Under the pieces are notes generated by a model that saw nothing but the letters and a program-made list of their open reading frames with translations, was not told where the DNA came from and made no database searches. 64,000 nucleotides of DNA from an uncultured Pelagibacteraceae bacterium (GTDB lineage Bacteria; Pseudomonadota; Alphaproteobacteria; Pelagibacterales; Pelagibacteraceae): assembly GCA_902555945.1 (NCBI GenBank), contig CACDUS010000008.1:1-64000 (forward strand). The letters are read 5' to 3'. Within the stretch, counting starts at the first letter, position 1. The number at the start of each line of letters is the position of its first letter. A program made the translations under genes and the position numbers. Of this stretch, positions 56,981-64,000 are shown in pieces.

Positions 56981-57769
56981 ATGTCAGCTGAAAAAAAACA
57001 CGATTACCACCTAGTAGATCCAAGTCCTTGGCCAATCTATACATCTTTCTCATGCCTAGTTTTAGCTTTGGGAGCAGTTTATTATATGCATTCAGATGTA
57101 TCATGGGGAATGTATTTAGGTCTGGCTCTATTAATTTATGGAGCCTATATGTGGTTCAGAGATGTTGTGATTGAAGCTGAGCATCAAGGTCATCACACTC
57201 CTGTTGTTCAAATTCATCATCGTTATGGAATGACATTATTTATTGCTTCAGAGGTAATGTTTTTTGTTGCATGGTTTTGGGCTTACTTTGATGTAAGTCT
57301 TTTTCCAAATGAATTTGTTGGAAATGTATGGCCGCCAAAAGATATTGAGACTTTTGATCCTTGGGATATTCCATTAATCAACACATTAATTTTGCTATTA
57401 TCAGGAACAACGGTTACTTGGTCTCATCATGCTCTTTTAGAAGATGACAGAAAAGGTTTTATTAATGGTTTAATCTTAACGGTGATCCTTGGAGTTTGTT
57501 TTACCGCTTTACAAGCTTATGAATATCATCATGCAACATTTGCTTTCTCAGATCATATTTATGGATCAGTATTTTATATGGCAACAGGATTTCATGGTTT
57601 TCATGTAATTGTTGGAACTATTTTCTTGGCAGTATGTCTATGGCGTGGAAAATTAGGTCACTTCAATAAAGATCATCACTTTGGTTTTGAAGCAGCCGCG
57701 TGGTATTGGCACTTTGTTGACGTTGTTTGGTTATTTTTATTCGCTGCTATATATATTTGGGGAAGTTAA
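56981..57769 (+). CDS. ctaE: Cytochrome c oxidase subunit III
   Basis: A 262-residue membrane subunit with seven hydrophobic helices. HHTPVVQIHHRYGMTLFIASEVMFFVAWFWAYFD and GTTVTWSHHALLEDDRKG are family marks, as is YMATGFHGFHVIVGTIFLAVCLWR. The protein ends HFVDVVWLFLFAAIYIWGS, the canonical COX III C-terminus. It stabilises proton uptake by subunit I. It lies 8 bases upstream of the surf1 gene. Confidence 0.97.
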   Translation: MSAEKKHDYHLVDPSPWPIYTSFSCLVLALGAVYYMHSDVSWGMYLGLALLIYGAYMWFRDVVIEAEHQGHHTPVVQIHHRYGMTLFIASEVMFFVAWFWAYFDVSLFPNEFVGNVWPPKDIETFDPWDIPLINTLILLLSGTTVTWSHHALLEDDRKGFINGLILTVILGVCFTALQAYEYHHATFAFSDHIYGSVFYMATGFHGFHVIVGTIFLAVCLWRGKLGHFNKDHHFGFEAAAWYWHFVDVVWLFLFAAIYIWGS

Positions 57770-57777
57770 TTTGATCC

Positions 57778-58431
57778 TTGAAACATAAATTTTTATTTTC
57801 AGTTTTTGTAATTTTTTTCATTTTAGTTTTTATTTCCCTAGGCTCATGGCAAATTATTCGATTAAATTGGAAAAATAATCTTATTTTGGAAATTGAAACT
57901 TCTTTAAAAAAACCTCCAGTTCAATTGTCTGAGACAAACGCAGCTAATTTCTTGAAGATAAAAACATCAGGTTCCATAGATTTTGATAAACAAATTTATT
58001 TATATAATTTAAATGAAAATGGTACACCAGGCTTTGAAGTTATAAATCCTTTAATAATTAATAGTAAAAATTATTTAATTAATAGGGGGTGGATACCTTT
58101 TAAAAAAAAAGGCTCCGAGGAAATTTATGAGTTTGATGAAAGTAATATTATTGGAATACTTAGATCTCAAGGAAGAAAAAATATTTTTAAACCAGATAAT
58201 GATATTAAAGAAAATTATTGGTTTAGTTTAGACCGAGATGATATTTTAGAGTTTACAGGCAAAAAATTTTCCAATTATATAATATATTTAGATGGTAATT
58301 ATCAATCTCCAAAACCAAAAAAAATTACTGCTAATATTTCTAATAATCATAAAAAATATGCAATTACTTGGTTTTCATTAGCGATTTCAATTCTTTTGTT
58401 ATATTTATATTTTAGAAGAAAAAATTATTAA
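57778..58431 (+). CDS. SURF1-family oxidase assembly protein (TTG start)
   Basis: A 217-residue SURF1/Shy1 homologue, needed for haem a insertion into subunit I. It has the family topology of two membrane helices, near the N-terminus (residues 6-24) and near the C-terminus (about 193-211), with a periplasmic domain between. The signature SLGSWQIIRLNWK at the first helix, LINRGWIPF and the C-terminal HKKYAITWFSLAI are seen. The only plausible start is TTG at 57778, since no in-frame ATG occurs near the family N-terminus. The stop codon abuts thrC. Confidence 0.9.
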   Translation: MKHKFLFSVFVIFFILVFISLGSWQIIRLNWKNNLILEIETSLKKPPVQLSETNAANFLKIKTSGSIDFDKQIYLYNLNENGTPGFEVINPLIINSKNYLINRGWIPFKKKGSEEIYEFDESNIIGILRSQGRKNIFKPDNDIKENYWFSLDRDDILEFTGKKFSNYIIYLDGNYQSPKPKKITANISNNHKKYAITWFSLAISILLLYLYFRRKNY

Positions 58432-59811
58432 ATGAATTACATCAGCACTAGAAATATTTCAAATAACTTCAGTTTTAAAGACGTTTTCATTAAAGGTTTG
58501 GCTGATGATGGTGGTTTGTATATTCCTAAATCTCTTCATAAATATACCCAAAAAGATTTAAATAGTTTTGAAAATTTACAATATACAGATTTAGCAAAAA
58601 AAATTATCTATCCATTCACGGGGGATTTTGTGAGTGAAAAAGATTTAAGTGATATCATAGATAAATCATACTCAGTCTTTAGAAAAAAAAATGTTGTAGA
58701 GCTTAACAAGGTTGGTGATAGATTTGTTCTTGAACTATTTCATGGTCCAACATTAGCTTTTAAAGATGTTGCTATGCAACTCTTGGGTAATTTTTACGAA
58801 TATTATTTAAGTAACAAAAATGAAAAAATAAATATAGTTGTAGCAACATCAGGTGATACAGGAGCTGCAGCGATTGATGCGATTAAAGGAAAAAAAAATA
58901 TAAATATATTTGTACTTCACCCACATAATCGAATTTCTCCTGTTCAGAGAAAATTAATGACAACAGGGAACGAAAAAAATGTATTTAATGTTGCTATAAA
59001 TGGGAACTTTGATGATTGTCAAAATTTGGTTAAAGCAATGTTTGCTGACAAATCATTTTCTAGTTCAATCAATATGTCTGGAGTTAATTCAATAAACTGG
59101 GCAAGAATTATTGCTCAAAGCGTTTATTATTTTTATAGTTTTTTCTTGATTAAGGATAGATCTAAACCAATTAATTTTTCTGTTCCAACTGGAAATTTTG
59201 GAGATGTGTATGCTGGTTATTTGGCAAAAAAAATGGGCCTACCAATTAATAAGCTTGTAGTAGCAACTAATCAAAACGATATATTACATAGAGCTATTTC
59301 TAAGGGTGAATATACTATTGAAAAAGTTTCTGAGACCATTTCTCCTAGCATGGACATTCAACTAGCCAGTAATTTTGAAAGACTTTTGTATGATGTCAAT
59401 AATCATGATGATATTGAGACAGCTACGGTTATGAAAGACATAAAAGAAAAAGGAAATTATATCATTGATAAAAAAAAATTAGAAAAGATAAATGTTGATT
59501 TTTTATCTGCAAGAGTCAATGAAGATGAAGTTATAAAAACTATAAAAGATGTTCACGATAGACATAAAACCATCATAGATCCTCATACTGCAATTGGTTT
59601 TAATGCTTTTGACAAGGTTAAATTGAAAGGAAATAATGTGGTGTTAGCTACTGCTCATCCATGCAAGTTTCCAGATGCAATAAAAAAGTCAATAGATCAA
59701 AATGCCGATTTACCCGAAGAATTAATGTTTATAATGGATGAGAAAGAAAAATATGATATAATTGATAATAATCTAGATAAAATCAAAAAACATATTAAAG
59801 AGAGAATTTAA
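58432..59811 (+). CDS. thrC: Threonine synthase
   Basis: A 459-residue PLP enzyme converting O-phosphohomoserine to threonine. The PLP-binding Lys111 is in HGPTLAFKDVAMQLLG. Supporting motifs are TSGDTGAAAIDAI and SVPTGNFGDVYAGYLAKKMGL, together with the N-terminal MNYISTRN start of the long (type 2) threonine synthases. ThrB, the preceding enzyme, is encoded nearby on the opposite strand. It overlaps the peroxiredoxin start by one base. Confidence 0.96.
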   Translation: MNYISTRNISNNFSFKDVFIKGLADDGGLYIPKSLHKYTQKDLNSFENLQYTDLAKKIIYPFTGDFVSEKDLSDIIDKSYSVFRKKNVVELNKVGDRFVLELFHGPTLAFKDVAMQLLGNFYEYYLSNKNEKINIVVATSGDTGAAAIDAIKGKKNINIFVLHPHNRISPVQRKLMTTGNEKNVFNVAINGNFDDCQNLVKAMFADKSFSSSINMSGVNSINWARIIAQSVYYFYSFFLIKDRSKPINFSVPTGNFGDVYAGYLAKKMGLPINKLVVATNQNDILHRAISKGEYTIEKVSETISPSMDIQLASNFERLLYDVNNHDDIETATVMKDIKEKGNYIIDKKKLEKINVDFLSARVNEDEVIKTIKDVHDRHKTIIDPHTAIGFNAFDKVKLKGNNVVLATAHPCKFPDAIKKSIDQNADLPEELMFIMDEKEKYDIIDNNLDKIKKHIKERI

Positions 59812-60296
59812 TGAAAATAAAAGAAAATGAAACTGTACCTAATTCAGAAGTTTTTGTACTTGAAAATGGTGAGCCAGTAAAAAAAAATATAGAAAATATT
59901 TTAAAAAATAAAAAATCGGTAATTTTTGGATTACCTGGAGCTTATACCTCAGTTTGTTCCGCAAAACATTTGCCAGGTTATGTTAACAATAGTGAAAAAT
60001 ATAAGCAAAAAGGAATAGATCAAATTATCTGTATGTCTGTTAATGATCCGTTTGTTATGAATGCATGGGGCAAAGAAAATGACGTAGGTGATAAAATTAT
60101 AATGGTGGGAGATCCTTTTTTAAACTTTACTAAAGCGATAGGCGCTGAAGTAGATAAAAGTGGAAGAGGGTTAGGAATTAGATCCAATAGATACACAATG
60201 TTTGTAGATAGTTTAAAAGTTATTAAAATTCAGGAAGAAAAAGACACAGGTTCGTGTGAAATATCAGCCGCAGAAAACTTTTTAAAATTAATCTAG
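59811..60296 (+). CDS. Peroxiredoxin, Prx5/AhpE-like
   Basis: A 161-residue peroxiredoxin of the Prx5 subgroup. The peroxidatic Cys49 lies in LPGAYTSVCSAKHLPGY, a variant of the PGAFTPxCS motif, with HLPGYV typical of Prx5. A second Cys in DTGSCEISAAENF may act as resolving residue. Arg in RSNRYTMFVD completes the active site. It reduces hydrogen or alkyl peroxides with thiol donors. It overlaps thrC upstream and the convergent rnhA by nine bases. Confidence 0.9.
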   Translation: MKIKENETVPNSEVFVLENGEPVKKNIENILKNKKSVIFGLPGAYTSVCSAKHLPGYVNNSEKYKQKGIDQIICMSVNDPFVMNAWGKENDVGDKIIMVGDPFLNFTKAIGAEVDKSGRGLGIRSNRYTMFVDSLKVIKIQEEKDTGSCEISAAENFLKLI

Positions 60297-60713
60297 TCCG
60301 GCCGCTTTTTTCGCTAACAAATCAACTTCTTCGTTTAATGGATCTCCCGCATGAGCTTTAACCCAATTCCATTTCACATTTAAACTTTTATCTAAATTAT
60401 AAAGTTCCATCCAAAGATCTTTATTTTTTACCTCTTCTTTTTTTGAATTTTTCCAATTATTTTTGACCCATGTATTTATCCATTCAGTTATCCCAAGTTT
60501 TACATATTGAGAGTCTGTAAAAATATTTATTTCCTCATCAGAATTTATATTTTTTAGAGCATTTATTGGAGCCATTAATTCCATTCTATTGTTAGTGGTA
60601 TTCTTTTCATTTCCATTAATTTTTTTGATCTCTCCATTATAATTTATTATAGCCGCCCAACCCCCTTTCCCTGGATTTTCTAAACATGAACCATCAGTAT
60701 AAATTTTAATCAT
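60288..60713 (-). CDS. rnhA: Ribonuclease HI
   Basis: A 141-residue RNase H. Catalytic acidic residues are recognised at IYTDGSC (Asp7), NRMELMAPINAL (Glu), and FTDSQYVKLGITEW (Asp), with a fourth acid in EEVDLLAKKAA. The WVKAHAGDPLNEEVD segment is typical of RNase HI. It cleaves RNA in RNA-DNA hybrids, including Okazaki primers. It overlaps thrB by one base, as in many alphaproteobacterial ispH-thrB-rnhA operons. Confidence 0.96.
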   Translation of the reverse strand: MIKIYTDGSCLENPGKGGWAAIINYNGEIKKINGNEKNTTNNRMELMAPINALKNINSDEEINIFTDSQYVKLGITEWINTWVKNNWKNSKKEEVKNKDLWMELYNLDKSLNVKWNWVKAHAGDPLNEEVDLLAKKAAGLD

Positions 60714-61678
60714 TAATTAAGGTAATCTTTATAGTTGCGTAAATTATTATGTATTAATATTTTTTGGTAATACTCGCTTGGATCTTTAATTTTTATTAAT
60801 GCTGTTTTAGGAGTATTTGTATAATCATAAAGTCTAGTTAAAAAATATCTCATTGCAGCACCACGACATAAAATATTTAATGAATTTCTTTCTTTAACTG
60901 AAAATTTTTTGATACTCTCATATCCTTTAACTAAACTTTTTACCTTTTTTTTATTTAAAATAAATCTATTTTTAAATTTATCAAAACACAATGCATTAAT
61001 ACATATCGCAATTTCATACATAAAATAATCATTAGCAGCAAAATAAAAATCAATAATTCCAGATAGTTTATTATTTTTGAAGAAAATATTATCTATAAAT
61101 AAATCTCCATGAATTATTCCGTTGGGTAATCCTTTAGGCCAATTATTTTTTATATCTTTAAAATTTATTTTTAGAAATTTTTCTATATTTGTGAATTTTT
61201 TTGATTTAAATTTAATACTATTTAATAATGGATTTAAGTTTTTTATCCCCATAGAGTTTTTTCTATAAAGTTTAATTTTTTTAGTAGAAGAATGCATTTC
61301 AGCAATCATTTTTCCAATGTCATAACAATTTTTGATATTGAGTGTCTTTTTATCTTTTCCTTTAAGAAAAGAGACAATACATGCAGTCTTATTTCTTAAT
61401 TTAAACAAATAATTTCCTTTTTTGTTTCTTAATGGTTTTGGACAATTAATTTTTGACTCGTTTAATTGATCCATTAATTTCATAAAAAAGGGTATTTCTT
61501 TTTTAGAAACTCTTTTTTCAAAAATAGTCAAAATAAACTTTTCTTTTTTTGACCTTATTAAATAATTTGTATTTTCTATACCTTGCTTGATACCTTTAAA
61601 GCTAATAAATTTTTTACTATCAAAATTTTTGTTTATATTAAAAAGATCTTTTTTATTTATTTTTGTGTATACAGCCAT
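60713..61678 (-). CDS. thrB: Homoserine kinase, ThrB type II
   Basis: A 321-residue kinase of the aminoglycoside-phosphotransferase fold rather than the GHMP type. The catalytic loop is GIIHGDLFIDNIFF (HGD and N) followed by GIIDFYFA with the metal-binding Asp. The N-terminal KGIKQGIENTNYLI matches the bacterial ThrB2. It phosphorylates homoserine for threonine synthase (thrC, convergent 900 bases away). It lies immediately downstream of ispH with no gap and overlaps rnhA. Confidence 0.9.
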   Translation of the reverse strand: MAVYTKINKKDLFNINKNFDSKKFISFKGIKQGIENTNYLIRSKKEKFILTIFEKRVSKKEIPFFMKLMDQLNESKINCPKPLRNKKGNYLFKLRNKTACIVSFLKGKDKKTLNIKNCYDIGKMIAEMHSSTKKIKLYRKNSMGIKNLNPLLNSIKFKSKKFTNIEKFLKINFKDIKNNWPKGLPNGIIHGDLFIDNIFFKNNKLSGIIDFYFAANDYFMYEIAICINALCFDKFKNRFILNKKKVKSLVKGYESIKKFSVKERNSLNILCRGAAMRYFLTRLYDYTNTPKTALIKIKDPSEYYQKILIHNNLRNYKDYLN

Positions 61679-62623
61679 TTAATTTAATTTTTTTGGAATT
61701 CTAAAAACAACGTTTTCTTTTATTGCTTCTACTTCATCTATCTTGACTGTAAATCTTTTTTTTAAACTATTAATAAAATTATTTACTAAAATTTCTGGAG
61801 CTGATGCACCAGATGAAATTCCAATAGTTTCAGATTTTTCAATTAGTTCATATGGGATTTCACTTTGTGAGTGGATTAATTGAGAATTTAAACATCCAGA
61901 TTTTTTAGCAACCTCAACAAGTCTAACCGAATTAGATGAATTTCTACTGCCAATAACAAAAAATAAATCACATTTTTTTGCAATATTTTTTACTGCCATT
62001 TGTCTATTTGTTGTTGCGTAACAAATGTCTTCCTTCATTGGCTCTTTAATATTTGGAAATTTTTCTTTTAAAATATCTATTATTTCCTTTGTATCATCTA
62101 CAGACAAAGTTGTTTGAGTTACATAAGAAATTTTATTCAGATTTTTGGTTTTATATTTTTTGGCTTCTTCTTCATTTTGAATAAGATCTATAGATCCATC
62201 AGGTAATTGTCCCATTGTACCAATAACTTCAGGATGATTTTGGTGACCTATTAAGACTAAATGATAACCAGCTTTATGGAGATTTTCTGCTTCTCTGTGT
62301 ACTTTTGAAACTAAAGGGCAAGTAGCATCAACATAAGTCATATTATAATTTTTTGCATCTTCAGGAATTTGTTTTGGGACACCATGAGCAGAAAATATAA
62401 CTGGTCTTGATCTATCTTCTATTTCTTCAAGTTCCTCAACAAAAATAGCTCCTTTATTTTTTAAATCATCAACCACATATTTATTATGAACTATTTCATG
62501 TCTTACATAAACAGGAGCTCCATATTTTTGAATTGATTTTTCTACAATCTCTATAGCTCTCTCAACTCCAGCGCAAAAACCTCTCGGTGCAGATAATAAA
62601 ATTTTGATTTCTTTATTTTTCAT
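61679..62623 (-). CDS. ispH: 4-hydroxy-3-methylbut-2-enyl diphosphate reductase
   Basis: A 314-residue [4Fe-4S] enzyme of the MEP isoprenoid pathway, producing IPP and DMAPP. The iron-sulfur cysteines are Cys17 (PRGFCAGVERAI), the one in DATCPLVSKVH, and a third in SGCLNSQLI or CYATTNRQ; the family uses three cysteines. RPVIFSAHGVP and GISSGASAPEILV are signature loops. Its start overlaps blh by eleven bases, coupling precursor supply to retinal synthesis. thrB follows directly downstream. Confidence 0.96.
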   Translation of the reverse strand: MKNKEIKILLSAPRGFCAGVERAIEIVEKSIQKYGAPVYVRHEIVHNKYVVDDLKNKGAIFVEELEEIEDRSRPVIFSAHGVPKQIPEDAKNYNMTYVDATCPLVSKVHREAENLHKAGYHLVLIGHQNHPEVIGTMGQLPDGSIDLIQNEEEAKKYKTKNLNKISYVTQTTLSVDDTKEIIDILKEKFPNIKEPMKEDICYATTNRQMAVKNIAKKCDLFFVIGSRNSSNSVRLVEVAKKSGCLNSQLIHSQSEIPYELIEKSETIGISSGASAPEILVNNFINSLKKRFTVKIDEVEAIKENVVFRIPKKLN

Positions 62624-63578
62624 TTTTTTCTAAAAGATATTCCAGCAATATATGTGGAAAGGTCAAAGACGCCAAACCTATAAATATAACTTTAAATATA
62701 GCCTCATTTAATTGATTTAGATCGAGTAAAAAATATAAAGCTACAATGAAAATAATAGCTGTGATTAGAGAAAGTGGCAAAGCTTTATTAAAAAATAAAT
62801 TAATACCTTTTTTTATATTTTCCTTATCGAGTTCTGAACTAAGTGAAATAATATGTCTAACAGAATGTAAGAAACAAAAATAAATAGTGAAAGCAAAAAA
62901 AGGTGAAAAAAAATAATTAATTGCTAATATTGATGGAACTTCAAAATAAAAAGAAGCAGATTCTTTACCAGAAATTAAATAAGAAGATAAAATAGTTAAA
63001 CCAAGCATTAATTCAAAAAAATAATATTTTTCTAAATTAAAAAAAAAATCTGTGAAAGCAGCACTGGAAATCATTCTAAAAATTTCAATTGTTTCATTGG
63101 CATGGAATGACAAGGGTGCGAAAATAATAATAGAACCTCTTGAAAAATAATAAAGTAATTTAAAATTTGATTTTCCAACTTTTTCAAGACTATCTTCTTT
63201 ACCAAAATGATAAGATGCTACAATTAAAAAGGTAAACAAAGTTACTGTTGGTAAAAATTTCCACAGAAGTATTATTAAAAGTGCAACCAATATGTAACTT
63301 AAATAAAAAATAATTGAATTTTTTAATGAGTAAAATTTTAAAAGTTTTTTACCTTTATAATTATCTAAAGAACCATGTGAAACACCGATTGTTGCAATTA
63401 AAAAGAAACATATTAAATTTGTTGTGTTGTTATAAATGATAGGATTATCTTTAATTATTTTAGACGCTGTCTCAGGTCCCTGATAATCAAAAACAAAAAC
63501 ACCTAACAGAATAATTACTAATACAGTAAACCAAATACTGTGTTTAAATTCTAGATTACTTAATTCAAAATTATCCAT
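62613..63578 (-). CDS. blh: 15,15'-beta-carotene dioxygenase (Brp/Blh)
   Basis: A 321-residue integral membrane protein that cleaves beta-carotene into two retinal molecules. About eight to ten hydrophobic helices are present. Histidines that bind iron in this family lie in IGVSHGSLDN, ASYHFGKEDSLE and FCFLHSVRHIISL. Retinal from this enzyme serves as proteorhodopsin chromophore in marine bacteria. The opsin gene is not in this window. It overlaps ispH by eleven bases and its ATG shares a base with the crtY stop (TAATG). Confidence 0.92.
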   Translation of the reverse strand: MDNFELSNLEFKHSIWFTVLVIILLGVFVFDYQGPETASKIIKDNPIIYNNTTNLICFFLIATIGVSHGSLDNYKGKKLLKFYSLKNSIIFYLSYILVALLIILLWKFLPTVTLFTFLIVASYHFGKEDSLEKVGKSNFKLLYYFSRGSIIIFAPLSFHANETIEIFRMISSAAFTDFFFNLEKYYFFELMLGLTILSSYLISGKESASFYFEVPSILAINYFFSPFFAFTIYFCFLHSVRHIISLSSELDKENIKKGINLFFNKALPLSLITAIIFIVALYFLLDLNQLNEAIFKVIFIGLASLTFPHILLEYLLEKNEK

Positions 63579-64000
63579 TAATAAAATAAAGCCTTAATAA
63601 AAGTCCATTTTGGCATTTTTAAAATTATTTTTAAATCTTCAAAAAAATTACTTTTATTTGATAAAAATTTTATAACAGTCTTTGGTGATGTACTAAACAT
63701 GTTAAAGAATATATTGGACATTTTTTCAGGATGTTTATTTAAGACTCTAAGAAAAATATCATCTAAAAATTGGTATTTTTTACTTATTTCAAATCTTTTA
63801 GAATTAGAAATATTTTCAATATTTTCTCTAATATATTTACTGTGTTCTTGAATATTTAAAAAAGTATAACCTGTACTTAATCTTGTCATGCCTCCAGCAG
63901 TTCCAATATTTATCTTATTTTTTTCTTTTTCATATGATGGATAGAAGAGGGGGATTGCACCTTCTTCTTTGTAAATAATTTCATAATCTTTTATTTTAAG
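63578..64000 (-). CDS. crtY: Lycopene beta-cyclase CrtY, C-terminal part (cut by window end)
   Basis: An open frame without a stop runs to the end of the window on the minus strand. The visible 140 residues include EEGAIPLFYP and NIGTAGGMTRLSTGYTF, the CrtY-type signature of a GxxAGxxxPSTGY motif. The ATG at 63889 is internal, since coding potential continues past it. The enzyme cyclises lycopene to beta-carotene, which Blh then cleaves. It is the likely first visible gene of a crtY-blh-ispH-thrB-rnhA transcript. Only the C-terminus can be judged. Confidence 0.88.
   Translation of the reverse strand, partial: LKIKDYEIIYKEEGAIPLFYPSYEKEKNKINIGTAGGMTRLSTGYTFLNIQEHSKYIRENIENISNSKRFEISKKYQFLDDIFLRVLNKHPEKMSNIFFNMFSTSPKTVIKFLSNKSNFFEDLKIILKMPKWTFIKALFY

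Overview
The window looks like a piece of a streamlined marine alphaproteobacterial chromosome, most probably SAR11 (Candidatus Pelagibacter or a close relative). The grounds are very AT-rich sequence, extremely lysine- and isoleucine-rich proteins, almost no intergenic space, many genes that overlap by 1 to 14 bases, and alphaproteobacterial gene orders such as ctaC-ctaD-ctaB-(small)-ctaG-ctaE-surf1, ispH-thrB-rnhA, lspA-bamF and msbA-waaA-lpxK. Species assignment is inference. No tRNA, rRNA, insertion sequence, prophage or CRISPR array was seen.

Layout. 1-5904: a lytic-transglycosylase lipoprotein, an RND efflux pump with an unusually short adaptor, then mercaptopyruvate sulfurtransferase and MsrA. 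5940-7738: a drug/metabolite-type transporter, an AlkA-like DNA glycosylase and a DUF1330 protein. 7804-16020: a purine-use island (free cytochrome c, UraD, UraH, XdhA, XdhB, guanine deaminase, a PuuD-type urate hydroxylase membrane domain, a purine phosphoribosyltransferase and a purine permease). It can account for guanine or xanthine going through urate to allantoin, plus salvage. 16168-20638: small lipoprotein, heat-shock Hsp20 with a candidate RNA thermometer, oligopeptidase B, a J-domain membrane protein and a glycosyltransferase. 20688-28831: DapA-like aldolase, cyclopropane fatty acid synthase, a remarkable polylysine coiled-coil protein, small membrane proteins, TldD/TldE and a YczE-like membrane protein. 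28828-34384: TypA, a tiny basic ORF, a membrane-anchored sorbosone-dehydrogenase-like propeller and GroEL/GroES. 34510-40908: HAD phosphatase, RibF, IleS, LspA, BamF-like lipoprotein and Pgi. 40905-48579: RsmD, PurD, then a lipid A/Kdo/MsbA block and UbiA. 48631-52877: a redox-flavoured operon (quinone reductase, pirin, DoxX, dual CDGSH, haloacid dehalogenase) and RsmE. 52938-58431: the aa3-type cytochrome c oxidase operon with its assembly factors. 58432-64000: ThrC, peroxiredoxin, RNase H, ThrB, IspH, and the retinal branch (Blh and the C-terminal part of CrtY, cut by the window end).

The most interesting points are these: the urate hydroxylase appears split into a membrane protein and a separate cytochrome c; ibpA has both a sigma-32-like promoter and a ROSE-like thermometer; six of thirteen convergent gene pairs share a single TTAA palindrome as both stop codons; the RND adaptor has lost its TolC-docking hairpin; and a conserved-looking protein begins with about 50 residues that are two-thirds Lys/Arg.
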